Assembly (NCBI RefSeq): GCF_947242115.1
Contig: NC_074717.1
Span: forward strand, 36,124,201-36,188,200
DNA length: 64,000 nt
Source of the DNA: Biomphalaria glabrata
Taxonomy: Eukaryota; Mollusca; Gastropoda; Planorbidae
Direction: 5' to 3'
Shown piece by piece: positions 43,863 through 55,594 of the stretch (the stretch's first letter is position 1; each line of letters opens with the position of its first letter). The position numbers were made by a program, and so were the translations under genes. The notes below the pieces were generated by a model. That model was given only the letters and a program-made list of their open reading frames with translations, searched no databases and had not been told where the DNA came from.

Positions 43863-44084
43863 TCTTTACCTTCCATAGGCCTAGAATTCCAAGGGTCTTA
43901 GTCTCAACTTTTAGGACAATTATAAAGAACTACAAGGGAAAAATGAACACCCTTTAAATATATCGATTCGTTTGCTTGAGAGCTATCATATCATGAGAAC
44001 AACTTTTTAATGGTCAACACATATTGTAGTGTATTTGAATGTTACTATGAGAAAAAAATACTCGTGTTACTTCGTTCAATTCTA

Positions 44085-44225
44085 AAAATGTTTGTTTGAC
44101 ATGTTTTGGATGTTCCTTCAGAGTTGAAGATAATTTACTTCCTAGTTCAAACCTCCAGCAGGATGTCAGGGGATGACAGTGGGCAGGGTATGAACCAAAC
44201 GACAGTCCAGCGCGCATACCCCTTG
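44085..44225 (-). repeat. tRNA-derived SINE, second family
   Basis: Reversed copy with ggatgttccttcagagttga and acttcctagttcaaacctcc on the plus strand, matching 54253-54415. The tRNA-like B box is partly lost. Confidence 0.65.
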
Positions 44226-45086
44226 ACCAGGCTACCTACTCGAATTAGTACATTGCTTGGTTTGAAATAAAAATGTTGTGTGGCTTCAACATGAATTTTT
44301 GCTTCTTGTCAATGGTGTTTAAAATAGATTGTTTCAAATAAATGTGAATAACAGACACTAATTACGTTTTTTAATTTTTTTATACATTCCCCAGAAATGA
44401 AAATGATCACATCCATGACGGGATGGCAAGGTTCAAACCTGAGACCATTGTGATCACTGCCTGGAGCGGATATCACACTATCAGGCAGGCATCACGTTTT
44501 TAGACACCAGAAAAGGGCTTAGTCATAGAAAAATGAAACTTAATTATTTTAATTTTCAAACATTCGCAGTGCAGTCATAATCTCAAGTACTTAAAACATT
44601 GAAATTATGGTAGTACAAATTTAACAAAACACGTTCAATGATCATAATTCGTAATAGCCTTATAATTTCTATTGTAGTTTAGTCACGTGAACGTATTAAT
44701 AGTGAAAACAATGAATGAGATTAAATTGAAAATAAAAGTTCATCCTAGTTTCATGTTGAAAAAAACGACAAAGTTGAACCATGGTTGAACACCTCAGTTC
44801 CCGGATGTTCAGTTCGCCAAACTTACTATTTGAACTATACAGTCACTGTCAAGCCCAACTGACCTACATAGCGATTCACCTTCTTTTTTTTTTTTTTGTT
44901 TCACGTTTGCGTAAAGGTAGACTATCAATTCGTGTCCGGGAAAATGTTGAGAGTTTGCTGGTTTGGTATTCAATTAGATTTTAATTGTAAGTTAATTTGT
45001 GTTATAAAGCAAAACCAACGGAACAAAAAAAAAGCGTTTTGTGTTATCATATAAACTCAGAGGCTGCCCCCCAGCTCATGGACAAC

Positions 45087-45532
45087 TAGAGATGGGAATC
45101 GAAACCCTCTTTTAAAGTTCTGGTTCGGTGCGGTTCGATGTTTTGAAATTAATTCAGAGTCTACTTTTCTTTTCTTCCAATGTTCCATTTCATGAACACA
45201 AAAATATTCAATGGTACGGCACCCTTCATGTTGATTCCAAAGGAAGATAGCCCAAATAGACGCAGGAAAGATGCACATACAGGATGTCAAGGACACGGTA
45301 AGCTAAAGAAGGCAGAAGAATGTTCCGAACATTAAAGATAACTGTCAAATCATGTCGCTAAAAAATATTTTTTTTCTTACTAGAATATTCCAAAACCTTG
45401 TTTCAGTTCGGTCAAGGTAAGGACGGTTTGTTCGGTTTTTACCGATCAGTTTAAAAGTTCGGGTTTGGTTCGGTGGTAAGTGGTGTTTGAGTTCGGTTTG
45501 TTCGGTACGGGTTCGGTTCGTTTCCATCTCTA
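45087..45532. mobile_element. 446-bp hAT-type MITE with exact 8-bp TSD
   Basis: Ends are tagagatgggaatcgaaacc on the left and, reversed, tagagatggaaacgaaccga on the right. The 8-bp duplication TGGACAAC flanks it exactly at 45079-45086 and 45533-45540. The right third is rich in ttcggtttggttcgg words. The short ORF through it (Asn/Arg/Thr-rich) is a by-product. Confidence 0.82.
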
Positions 45533-46049
45533 TGGACAACCAATAAGCAAGGTATTATGACTGTTTGTCTGGACAACTCCATTTGACCTCTGTTGTGAAT
45601 GAGTCCTTAATGTTTTGATCTGCAAGAATGACCAGTGTGTAATGTGTATATAGATGACAAGTAGCCCCTTGTAACTGGTAAGATGAGACCATGCTATTGA
45701 CTGAAGTTCTGATTGGTTTAGTATCAGATGTTGCTGCTGTTGAAAAACCTTTGTCATATATCCAGTTTTAGTGGGTAAGTTCATTGTATTTTTTTCTCAA
45801 GATCTTTCATCATTGTAATTGTGGAGGATGTTGTTTAATTGTTAGAATTATACTATATCGATAGTTACAATATTATTCTTTAGGGCCACTGTCAGTGTGG
45901 CTTGAAACCCTTGTGTTTACTAGGAGTCGATGACTGTATCGTCGAGAGTTGGTGTGAGTCAAGATGTGAGGAACTAGAGATTGTAGCAAGTGAGGCAACT
46001 GATGAGTTGATACTTGTAGAGCCCTAGACTTCCAGAGGATCATTGACCT

Positions 46050-47085
46050 ACTCCATCGTTAATAACACATTTTGGATGTTGAATATATGGATTCTAGGTC
46101 TTATTATGGTCTCTATTAAAATAAACATTGTTTTTTTTGTTATTTGTTTTTAGTATAACTGTTTGAACCACTTCATATTGCTATTTTATAGAGTAGATTT
46201 AAATTTTTTTATATTTTAATTTCATGTTCAAAAACTTATTTTACGTTCGTGGAAACACCCCAGGTCCTCCGTTTAACACAACAATTATAGGTTTGTATGT
46301 CCTGACACTTAGTAGAAAAACAAGAGAGAGCCCGATTCATTGTTTTACGTTGCCCATCAAGATTCTCTTTGTAATTTCATCCAGTACTTTGAAGGATGAT
46401 TCTGAGTGTCTTCTCTTACAGTATGACTGAACCAGTCTCTCTACTGTACGGAGGAGTTCCTCCATCTCTTAAATATAATGTTTGAATTCAGACAAAATTT
46501 TCATTTCTTTGTAGGCTTTACTCTTTCTCTCCTAATTAACGATACAATCGTTGATGTAACACCATTAAATGACATTAATTTTCGGTTTCATAAACTTGTA
46601 TTTGTGTTATATAAAAATAAAATTCATTTTAATATAATTCTGTACCAAAAGTTACGTGTTTTGATTACAAACAAAACTGTTATTGAAGTTTAATCATAAC
46701 AAGGTAGAATGTACACATGTAAAAAATGAACAAATCTGTCAGAACGTGGAAATTAATTACGGAGATAAAGAGTTTACACAGATTTTCATTTTTTTAAGAA
46801 AATTTATATCTAAACTATAGGCTATATCAATCCCAGAGTGAGAAAACTCTGCATCTTGTACTCTTTAGTACAATATCCTACCATCGAGCTATTGAGTATA
46901 CTTTCAAAGTCGCTATTTTCTATACGTAATTGGAATAGAATTGTCTTAGGAAAGATAGATGTACAATTTTGTATGTAAAAGATGGAAATTATTGCTTTAA
47001 AGTAATAAACTTTATATAAATTAAAACTTTAAATATGGTTTGAAACATTATTAGAAAAAAAAGTTTAATGTGAATCTCTAGTTGA
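46050..47085. other. AT-rich stretch, nothing recognised
   Basis: Open frames at 46224-46430 and 46478-46693 have no recognisable features and no splice context worth noting. Confidence 0.35.
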
Positions 47086-47090
47086 CCTCA

Positions 47091-47757
47091 GTGGCGTCAC
47101 TAGGGGGATGCTTTTGTTGCGGTCCGCACCGAGTGCAATCTTAAATTAGTAAAAATAGTTCAAGCTCAACTTCAGGAATATAAGACACAAAATTAAATTA
47201 AGAAAGGATGGAACTGTTCGTATCTGAAGTGTGAGAGGCATCAAACTTCATCCGAGACAATGAGCAGTGTTTCTCAAACTTTTACCGTTGGCGCCCTGCT
47301 AAACGTGAAGTCTTTTTCTTTTAGAAATAATATTTTGAAGATGATTTAAATTTTTTTGTATAATCGAAAAAAGTTTTTTCTATAGGTAGTATTAAAGAGG
47401 CATTCAGGTTTCCACTTCATCCAGCAAGTAGTCCGGGGAAGTGTCATTAGCTCCGCCAAGCGTTTTCTTGCGTTCTGAACTTCTTAAACTTTTTCTCTGG
47501 CGTCTTCAACACATTTTTCTTCCCGTAAGTGGAGCCCGTGTCAATGTTAAATTCCTGACGGAGTGGGACAAGTTAAGATAATCTAGGCTTTAAGTAATAA
47601 GCCTTGCCAAGAACTTTTATGGATTTGTCACACATAGGTCGTCAACTTTGCTTACTTAGACTTAGATCCTCCCACGCCGTTTGGCGCATTGGGCAGCAAG
47701 CTCAAATGGGTTTTATCCGGTGCGGACACCTAACCCTCCTCCCCTAGTGACGCCACT
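47091..47757. mobile_element. Non-autonomous TIR element
   Basis: Left end gtggcgtcactagggggatg and reversed right end gtggcgtcactaggggagga match over the first 16 bases; the next part, ggtccgcaccgagtg versus ggtgtccgcaccggata, is also similar. A hAT-like cagtgtttctcaaactttta at 47269 suggests another fragment inside it. No ORF of note and no target duplication was resolved. Confidence 0.62.
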
Positions 47758-47764
47758 AGAATGC

Positions 47765-49080
47765 AGTGAAACCTTTTCCGAGATACCCTTTCCATTTTTA
47801 CAAAGCGTCTATAAAAGTGATCAGATCAGAGTGTCACACACGTCTACAAAAGATATCAGATCAGAGTGCCACACGTCTACAAAAGTGATCAGATCCGACT
47901 GTCAAACATGTTTATAAAAGAGATTCTGACAAGTGCGCACCTAGCAAGGAAACCCCGCTTTTACAAACGCAATAATGCGTGTGACATGTAACTTGACGCA
48001 TTTAGTTTTGGTTTTTAAATTCACTCTGGCACACATAGACATAGACATCTATTTTCTATGCTGGCACACTTGCTAGATATCTGGCGCGGAAAAGACTGTG
48101 TGCATGTAGCATTACAAACGCAGAAAATATTTTTCAAAACTTCTTTTAAAAAGAGTTCAAATGTAAGATGAGATTTCCGAACATTCTGTATAAGTTTGGC
48201 TTGAAATGTAGAGTCTTACAATTGAATCGGTTGTTGTCAGGAACATTGATGGGCATATGGACATTTTTTTTTTAAAACGTCAACAAAAGATTTAAACCTG
48301 GATTGGATTTAAAACAATTCTTCAAAACCATATCAACGTTTCGAATGAATGTTTGGATATAGCCGAACCACTTTTACGTCATAAAACTGAAATCGAAACA
48401 AAAATAGAATTACATTTCAAAATGCATCCAATGAAGGTCGCTAAAGACTTTCGATCCGAGAGATGTATTTAAAAGAGTCGCGATTGCGAACAAGTTGTTT
48501 ATTAATATACACAATTTTTTAGTAATTTCTGAGATGTGACACAACTCCCAAAAATTATAGATTTCAAATATGTCAAATGTTTTTATCTCGATTCTCATGA
48601 CCACTGACATGTCGGTGACTTTATGCAGTATGTTCACACAGATCTGATGACAATTTGAGTTGCTCCTTATCCATTACTATATTGAGTGTATTCTACCAAG
48701 AGATACAGAAAGTTTACAGGATTTTGACATGATAGGACACCAATAGTTTGAACCTAAGTATTTAAATTTTTTATTCACATTATTACAGTCTAGCTATCCT
48801 TCAACAGACCATAGTCCATAGGAGTTTAACATTGGAACGCTAGAGGCTTCTGTTCAAATGTCTAAAGCATATTGTGCTCTTATCGTTTCTATGGCATGCT
48901 CTAATATTTTGACAAGGTTAAGTTCCCTGTTCTATAAATGGTACTTCTTATTTTGCTAGTCATTGTGCAATCAGTTTGTTAGGACACTCAGTTTATCAGT
49001 TAACGATAAATTAGCCCCCAACGGTTTGCATAACATAAAGAGTGGATAAGTGCTTTTGACTTTTAGGGAGGTGTAGGCCT
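47765..49080. other. Non-genic stretch
   Basis: A short duplication near 47805-47910 (gatcagatcagagtg...cacgtctacaaaag repeated three times) is the only structure seen. No gene recognised. Confidence 0.4.
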
Positions 49081-49454
49081 GGGGCAGTGGCGGACTGGGT
49101 GTCAAAATTGGCCCGGCAATTTTTATACAATCCGGCCCACAAACTTTATGCCACATAATGGGCATCCAATTATACAAGTCCTCACGAGCATTGTGTAAAG
49201 TTTAATAATGTATCGAAAGTAGTTATCTATATAGCTCTATCCAATAATGTTTATAACTAATGGAACTAAGTAGAGGGGGGAATCTCTCCTGCTACCATAT
49301 ACATTAACATATACATGTAATGGAAGATCCTCCAGCAACGAACATATTGTTTATGATTTAGTTTCACTCTTTGCCATTATCTCAGGCATATGGACTTCAA
49401 TTTACAAATACAATTCTTACTCTTACAATATTGAACTGCCCATCTCACAAGGAC

Positions 49455-49710
49455 GCGGTTGGCTAACGAACCTGGGGTCTTGGGTTTAGATCTTGATGAT
49501 GACTGGGATTTTGAATTTCGTGAATTTTGGGGCACCCCTGAGTCCACCCAACTCTAACGGGTACCTGACTTTATTTGGGGAAAGTAAAGGCGGTTGCTCG
49601 TTGTAATGGTCACATGACACCCTGTTTCTTAACCGTTGGCCAAAGACCAACGATTAGCATCACTGCCCTGAAGAAAGCAAGGTGTGAAAAGGGAACTTTA
49701 ACTCACAATA
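49455..49710 (+). repeat. tRNA-derived SINE, head eroded
   Basis: From ggttggctaacgaacctggg through gattttgaatttcgtgaatt, cacccaactctaacgggtac, gtaaaggcggttgctcgttg to actgccctgaagaaagcaag. Same family as 26919-27185. Confidence 0.75.
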
Positions 49711-49984
49711 CTATGTACATCTAAATCTACTTTAACTGTCTGCATCTTAGAGCTGACTACAAACACAACAGAAAAACAAGTTCACTTGTTTGAAGGTAAT
49801 TTAAAATCCTTACATTCAGTAAGGCTAAAAAGATTCTAGAAATTAAAAAAATCACCCTTTGGGTCAGGACTTTGTGATTTTACCATCACAAAAAGATACA
49901 AGACAAAAAAAAAACAACAGAAACAAAAACTCTTTGTGTTCCTCTGGCAATCAAATCATTAAATAGAAACTTTTTTTATAGCTA

Positions 49985-50072
49985 TGTTTTGTTTGGTGTA
50001 ATGCACAAATTGTAAGACAGATTTTCACATGGACAATAAAGATTATTATTTTTATTATTATTATTATTATAA
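49985..50072 (+). mobile_element. LINE or SINE 3' end with (ATT)n tail
   Basis: gtgtaatgcacaaattgtaag followed by gacaataaagatt and (ATT)n. The reverse complement of this block is at 18640-18700, also next to an AAT run. The aataaag may be its own polyadenylation signal. Clade not determined. Confidence 0.55.
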
Positions 50073-50079
50073 AAGAACG

Positions 50080-50482
50080 AGTATTCATTCTCTGGCGAAG
50101 CCAGGGTCGAGTTTCGTTAAAGGGAAACAAAATTCATCGTAGTCCCTTTATCAGTTTCCACCGAGGAATTTTCTGGTGATGTGGCAGGTCTGCAGAAGTA
50201 CCGCCCTCTGACAGGCAACGAAGATGTTCCTCGGAATGTTAAGGGCCTTGAATGTGTTTGTGAGGTCAGTTGTTATTATTCCCTCGGTTGATATGACAAT
50301 GGGGTATATTGTTATTTTAGATAATTTCCATAAACGCTGAATCTCCAAGCCAAGGTTTCCATATTTTCGTTGTTTTTCCAGCTCAGTTTTTTTTAAATTA
50401 TGAGATAGTGGTACGGCGATGTCAATAATGGTAGCGGCCTTTTCTTTTTTATCGATGAGCAGCAAATCAGGGTTATTATTAT
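50080..50482 (-). mobile_element. R4/Dong-like LINE fragment, copy B
   Basis: Minus strand encodes NPDLLLIDKKEKAATIIDIA followed by VPLSHNLKKTELEKQRKY, ...IQRLWKLSKITIYPIVIS and LLQTCHITRKFL, then a short 3' UTR with aactcgaccctggcttcgcc and an AAT tail. The P-D...D-K-K...I-I-D-x-x-V-P pattern is the restriction-like endonuclease core at the C-terminus of R2/R4-type LINEs. The copy starts inside the endonuclease domain and so is 5'-truncated. It lies head-to-tail behind copy A. Confidence 0.75.
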
Positions 50483-50496
50483 TATGTTAGAAATGA

Positions 50497-51100
50497 ACGA
50501 GTAGTCATTCTCTGGCGCTGCCAGGGTCGAGTTTCGCTAAAGAGAAACAAAATTCATCGTAGTCCCTTTAACAGTTTCCACTGAGGAATTTTCTGGTGAT
50601 GTGGCAGGTCTGCAGCAGTACCGCCCTCTGACAGGCAACGAAGATGTTCCTAGGAATGTTAAAGGCCTTGAAGGTGTCTGTGAGGTCAGTTGTTATTATC
50701 CCCTCGGTTGATATAACAATGGGGTATATTGTTATTTTGGACAATTTCCATAGACGCTTAATCTCCAAGCCTAGGTTCCCATATTTTCTTTGTTTTTCTA
50801 TCTCAGTTTTTCTTAAATTATGAGACAGTGGTACGGCGATATCGATAATGGTAGCGTTTTTTTCTTTTTTATCGATGAACAGCAGATCCGGGCGATTAAA
50901 ATCTACCGTTTTGTCGGTCAGAATAGGCCTATCCCAGTACAGCAGATGTTCAGTAGACTCGAGAACCTCTTGCGGAGAGTATTTAGTACGTCAAAGCCAG
51001 GTGTTGGTGTATTAACTTTGCAACTTGGTTATGGCGACCCAGGTAGGCTGATTCTGATAGGGCTGGACATCCTGCCATAATGTGTTCAATCGACTCGCCC
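50497..51100 (-). mobile_element. R4/Dong-like LINE fragment, copy A
   Basis: Minus strand encodes [16 protein letters not shown] and [18 protein letters not shown] (the CCHC-knuckle region that precedes the endonuclease), then RPDLLFIDKK and IIDIAVPLSHN, and IKRLWKLSKITIYPIVIS, ending CHITRKFLSGNC. A frameshift separates the knuckle part from the endonuclease part. The 3' tip is the same block as at 18047-18136. The 5' truncation point is exactly at an (ATT)n tract (51101-51130), consistent with insertion into a TAA microsatellite as known for Dong of the R4 clade. Confidence 0.75.
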
Positions 51101-51130
51101 ACATTATTATTATTATTATTATTATTATTA

Positions 51131-52088
51131 TGTGGTGGGTTCAGCACAGAATTATAACAACCAAAATGACGAGGCAAGTCAGGAGGCTTGTTTCAAGTTT
51201 AATGTACACAAAAAACCTGCCAAAGGCAAACATACAACATAATTACTAATGGGCATAAAATAAACATAATTATATGGTCTAAATGAACAGACCAATTTGT
51301 AAACACAACATCAGGTATAAATACTAGAAATAAACAAAAAAAAAAACAAAAAAAGAAATTCTTATAGTGTGAACCAATCATCTCTTTTATAAACACAAGA
51401 GTGATATGGAACACCAACAAACATTATAAAAATAAATGACAAAGTAATTTTCAAAAAATAAATCAACTAGTTCTATCTAAAACTAACATACATTGAAGAG
51501 CTTCGCTCTTACCTTTTCTTACAAAGCTATGACAATTAAATAGAACAAATCTATACACTGTTTCTTAACAGCCAGTATCTACAACTGGTTATAGGAATAT
51601 ATTTACAAGAGGGACAATTAATATGGTGAGCTTGACTCACAAACAAAAGATACAATGGGCTTGGCTCATAAGATATGAGCTCGACTGACAAGAAAAACAA
51701 AATAGGAACTGAGGTCCCCACGTTATATACAGAGTGGGCCTTCCTTCCAAAGGCATCTCAAAACTACAAAACAAAGGTAGTCCGACAATGAGGACAAAAC
51801 CTGGGTAGCAATATGCTATATAAAAAATAAACAAGAATATATGATATACAAGAAACAGTAAAAATGTGTTTACCTGCAGCCTTGGTCAAAACAATGAACT
51901 TAGGACAAACACAGCAGGATCAGACAAGGTAGTATTGGAGTAGGTGCGTAGCAGCAAGTTTCAATGGAGGATGCCAGCAGGAAAAGGAATTCAAATCTCA
52001 GCTACCGGGGCAGAGGTCAACTTGACCCTGTGCTGACCGGTGCTTGGTCAAGTTCAGCCGACCCGTATATCAGGTCCTCCCCACTACA
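51131..52088 (-). mobile_element. Solo LTR, second family
   Basis: A 958-bp segment runs from tgtggtgggttcagc to gtcctccccactaca; reversed, it starts tgtagtggggaggacc. The ends show TG...CA and a short inverted match, and ATTA flanks both sides (4-bp duplication). It is inserted in the (ATT)n tract beside the LINE fragments. No internal region remains. Orientation and Ty3/Gypsy affinity are guesses from end sequence. Confidence 0.6.
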
Positions 52089-52089
52089 A

Positions 52090-52735
52090 TTAAAACAAAT
52101 GTTGTCAAGATTATTTCATATTTAAAAAAAAAAACCTCTTACGTATTTCGACTATAGTCTATAACTTTGACGTCTTGGTATTAGCGTCTATTATGACGTC
52201 AAGCCTGTTTTTTTTTCAAATGCTGTCACCATAAGGTTGGTGAATCTCTTGTGCTTGTGAGAAAACTGGAAATAATTTGACTACGTTTTTTTCGCACGGG
52301 ATTTCAGCAAAAGTTGTTTTTTATCTGACTGACTTTCTGCTCCTTAGTTTTCTATTGTTTTGTATTTTGATTCTAATCCACGCATTGCTACAATGTTCAA
52401 TATAATTAATTTTGATTTATGAAGGACTTCGAGATAATTCGACAAGTCCATCAAACCATTCGTATGACTGGACTACGTTGTTGTTGGTTCCTTTATAGAT
52501 TCATCCGAATAGATTCACACTAACGTCATTCTGTATGAGAAATAAAAGCATTACGTTTAGTGTTTATTGTCTAGTATGGAAGAACTATATACATTTATAG
52601 GGTATTTACGGCAATGTTTTAGATTAGTATTAGACTTTAAAGTGTGTAAGATGTGGGTTTTTTTTTTAATGAAGTGTCTCAAAGTCTTGCTATTAAAGAG
52701 AATATTATAAAATCTGAAAATTCATGCGGTCATTT
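52090..52735. other. Interior of the 3.7-kb element, right part
   Basis: AT-rich, with no open frame of interest and no named repeat. Confidence 0.35.
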
Positions 52736-52829
52736 ATGTGGCCCTACCGGCCCACCGGGCATTTCATATAGCCAGTCCGCCTCTGACATGGGGCAGATAT
52801 CTTTTATTTCAGATTAGTTTTTTAGCGAG

Positions 52830-53230
52830 TTTCTTCTTCTTCTTAAACTGTCAAGTAGAGTTGAGCCTTCGGCTCTTGGAACTCTAGGCCAGCAAAAGTG
52901 AACAAGAGCTCCCTCTCACCGGCCTGTATGAAAACCGTGTACACTGTTTTGTCTGACGGGTGGGTCAGACTCACGGCAAGAGGCCGCATATAGATCTACT
53001 AAGACCCCCGCCATTTTCCTTTTCTATGCCAGGCTAACCGTGCGGGACACGCCATTTTTGTAACGGCCCCTTGAGGAACAGCGCCTGGATTGTGACAAGG
53101 TTGTGGGAGCTTTTTTACAACTCCGCGCAGTGCAATGAGGATGCTCTCGCACCCCCTTAGGCACCCACACGGGAGTCTTGTTTTGCTACACTTTAGCCTA
53201 ATCGTTTCCTCTTACGATCGTTTCCACCCG
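52830..53230. repeat. GC-richer dispersed sequence, family unknown
   Basis: Words such as gagccttcggctcttggaac, ctccctctcaccggcctgta and cgtgcgggacacgcca stand out from the AT-rich surroundings. It leads straight into the minisatellite at 53234. It may be an element whose variable internal array is that minisatellite, but no ends were defined. Confidence 0.35.
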
Positions 53231-53233
53231 GGT

Positions 53234-53600
53234 GCCACTGTGAGGCAGAGTGACATGCCCGGCACCACTATAAGGCAGAGTGACATGCCCGGCACCACTA
53301 TGAGGCAGAGTGACATGCCCGGGCGCCACTATGAGGCAGAGTGACATGCCCGGCACCACTATGAGGCAGAGTGACATGCCCGGGCGCCACTATGAGGCAG
53401 AGTGACATGCCCGGCACCGCTATGAGGCAGAGTGACATGCCCGGCACCGCTATGAGGCAGAGTGATATGCCCGGCACCACTATGAGGCAGAGTGACATGC
53501 CCGGCACCACTATGAGGCAGAGTGACATGCCCGTCACCACTATAAGGCAAGGTAGCATGCCCGGGCGCCACTATGAGGCAGGGTAGCATGCCCGGGTTAA
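53234..53600 (+). repeat. 30-32-bp minisatellite, 12 copies
   Basis: Unit actatgaggcagagtgacat plus gcccggcacc or gcccgggcgcc. The gcccgggc box is palindromic. Variants include ataaggca, gtgatatg and a changed last copy ggtagcatg. Open frames on both strands are by-products. Confidence 0.95.
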
Positions 53601-53604
53601 TGAG

Positions 53605-54240
53605 TATAAAATTAAAAAAAAAGTGTAAGGGAAATCCTTTTGTTTAAAATGTATTCTCTATATGATAGTCCCAACTGTCAACAATTCCTAAAACACGTTG
53701 TTCTATTCAGATGGTCGAATTCTACAAAAAATGTTCAAATTACAGACCAACATTAACACACCGTTCCTGCTTCTAGCAGCATGTCTCCATTCCTAAATTA
53801 AGAATATAGTAGACTTTAGATATTAATTTATTAATGTCTGTCAAAAGCTAGATTCCTTTATAGGGGCATCATCGTCATTTTCCTGCTATTCTGATGCTGT
53901 CGTTTCTTTGGAATTCGAGTGAGAATGGCAGAGTCTTTTTTTTTTCATTTGTATCATAGATTTGAAGCTCGATTTCAATGCATAAGAATTCTTAGTTAAT
54001 TTTTTAAACTGTTAAAGTCCCACATTTCTGACTACACAAACCCTGTTATATACATATTCTATTATTTTGTCTATTTGGACCCTAATTCCATTTAATCAAA
54101 GAAAATGGAAACATATAAGAAAAACAAGATTACAAAGAGAGTTTGTGTTACACAAACTCAGAGGCGGCCCCCGTCGAAGTCGGATCCCTGTCGGATCTGC
54201 ATATTCGCAAATAATATTAAAGAGGTGATTTAATTTTGAT
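53605..54240. other. AT-rich stretch, nothing recognised
   Basis: No gene or named repeat. Confidence 0.35.
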
Positions 54241-54252
54241 GTAAAATGTTTT

Positions 54253-54415
54253 ACACGTTTCGGATGTTCCTTCAGAGTTGAAGATAATTACTTCCTAGTC
54301 CAAACCTCCCGCAGGACGACGGGGGATGGGAGCGGGCAGGGTTTGAACCCTGGGCCATCCATAAATCTGAACGACAGTCCAGCGCGCAAACCGCATGACC
54401 AGGCAGCCATCCGAT
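54253..54415 (-). repeat. tRNA-derived SINE, second family, good copy
   Basis: On the minus strand: gctgcctggtcatgcggttt, gcgcgctggactgtcgttc, B box cccagggttcaaaccctgc, then ctcccatcccccgtcgtcct and aacatccgaaacgtgt. Other copies at 728-835 and 44085-44225. Confidence 0.75.
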
Positions 54416-54594
54416 GGTCAAAAGTAATAATGTTTCAAAGATTCATTTGCCGTAAATTTAAATTTAAATTTAAAAAAAAAATAGTAGATTAGTTTTAGTA
54501 TATTAAAACATTACAATATTGATCAAAACGTTTGGAAATGAAAATCTACACTTTTTTTTTACACTTTAAGTTTAGAAATTGAAATTCTACATCT

Positions 54595-54745
54595 TAATCT
54601 AGTCTATTTTAGTCTAAACTAGATCTAGAAATTCTAGATCTAGACTCTAAAATAATTTTAATTAGAATATAAATCCAGATCTAGATATACTGTAATAAAA
54701 ATCTAGATCTAGTTTAAAAAATCTAGATTAGATCTAAATCAAGAT
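54595..54745. repeat. tctagatc-rich patch
   Basis: Dense agatctaga/tctagatct palindromic words in AT-rich DNA. A similar patch is at 63605-63700. Confidence 0.75.
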
Positions 54746-54819
54746 ATCATTCCTTTTTTAAACGCGAGTCACATAACGAGGCTTAATAAACATTACTATA
54801 CCGAGTTCTTTTTTCATTT

Positions 54820-55575
54820 CATTTGAAGAATTAATTCCATATAACGTCAGAGGGAAAAAAAAACACTACGTCACACGGCCTAGCTAGACTAAAAATCGCC
54901 TTCATCTATAAGAGCCATTTATCGAGTGTTCATAGACTTTGGTGCACCGAGTGCGTTCTTTAAGCATTTCATTTAAAGAATTCATTCCATATGACGTCAA
55001 AGGAAAAAAAACACTACGTCACACGGCCTAGCTAGAATAAAAATCGCCTTCATCATTACGAGCCTTTTATCGAGTGTTCATAGACATTGGTGCACCGAGT
55101 GCGTTCTTTTAGCATTTCATTTAAAGAATTCATTCCATATGACGTCAAAGGAAAAAAAAACACTACGTCACAAGGCCTAGCTAGACTAAAAATCACCTTT
55201 ATCAACACGAGCCATTTCTCGAGTGTTCATAGACATTGGTGCACCGAGTGCGTTCTTTTAGCATTTCATTTAAAGAATTCATTCCATGTGACGTCAAAGG
55301 AAAAAAAAAAAAACACTACGTCACACGGCTTAGTTAGACTAAAATATGTTTTCATTAATACAAGCAAATATTTTCGAGGGTTAATAGACATTGGTGCACC
55401 GAGTGCGTTCTTTTAACATTACATTTAAAGAGTCCATTCATATGACGTCAAAGAAAAAAAATTCCATTACCTCACAATAGGCTAGTACCGGTACCATAAA
55501 AAAAATGTCTTTATTTACACGAGATATTTAACGAGGGCTCATAGACATTGGTGCACTGAGTTCTAATAGATATTA
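54820..55575 (+). repeat. 146-bp tandem repeat, five copies, with CRE sites
   Basis: Unit begins catttcatttaaagaattca, then atgacgtcaaagg, an A run, cactacgtcacacggcctag, an AT part, and gtgttcatagacattggtgc accgagtgcg. Copies start near 54820, 54966, 55111, 55260 and 55410. Copies 2 to 5 carry a full TGACGTCA palindrome, copy 1 does not. Copies are 85-95 percent alike, so the array is older than the arrays at 5326 or 32680. Confidence 0.9.
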
Positions 55576-55594
55576 TTTAAAAAGGATCAAAGCC

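Larger units (their letters stand above)
49085..52785. mobile_element. 3.7-kb hAT-like element with nested insertions
   Basis: The left end cagtggcggactgggtgtca and the reversed right end cagaggcggactggctatat share 13 of the first 14 bases. The flanking 8-mers gcctgggg and acatgggg agree at 6 of 8 positions, compatible with an aged hAT duplication. Inside sit a SINE (49455), a LINE tip (49985), two R4-like LINE fragments (50080-51100) and a solo LTR (51131-52088). No transposase was recognised, so it may have been a non-autonomous copy of about 1 kb before the insertions. Confidence 0.55.

Noticed and set aside
53135-53589. Open frames on both strands through the 30-bp minisatellite
   Set aside because: Unit length of 30 keeps any stop-free frame open; variant 31-32-bp units shift the frame without selection against it.
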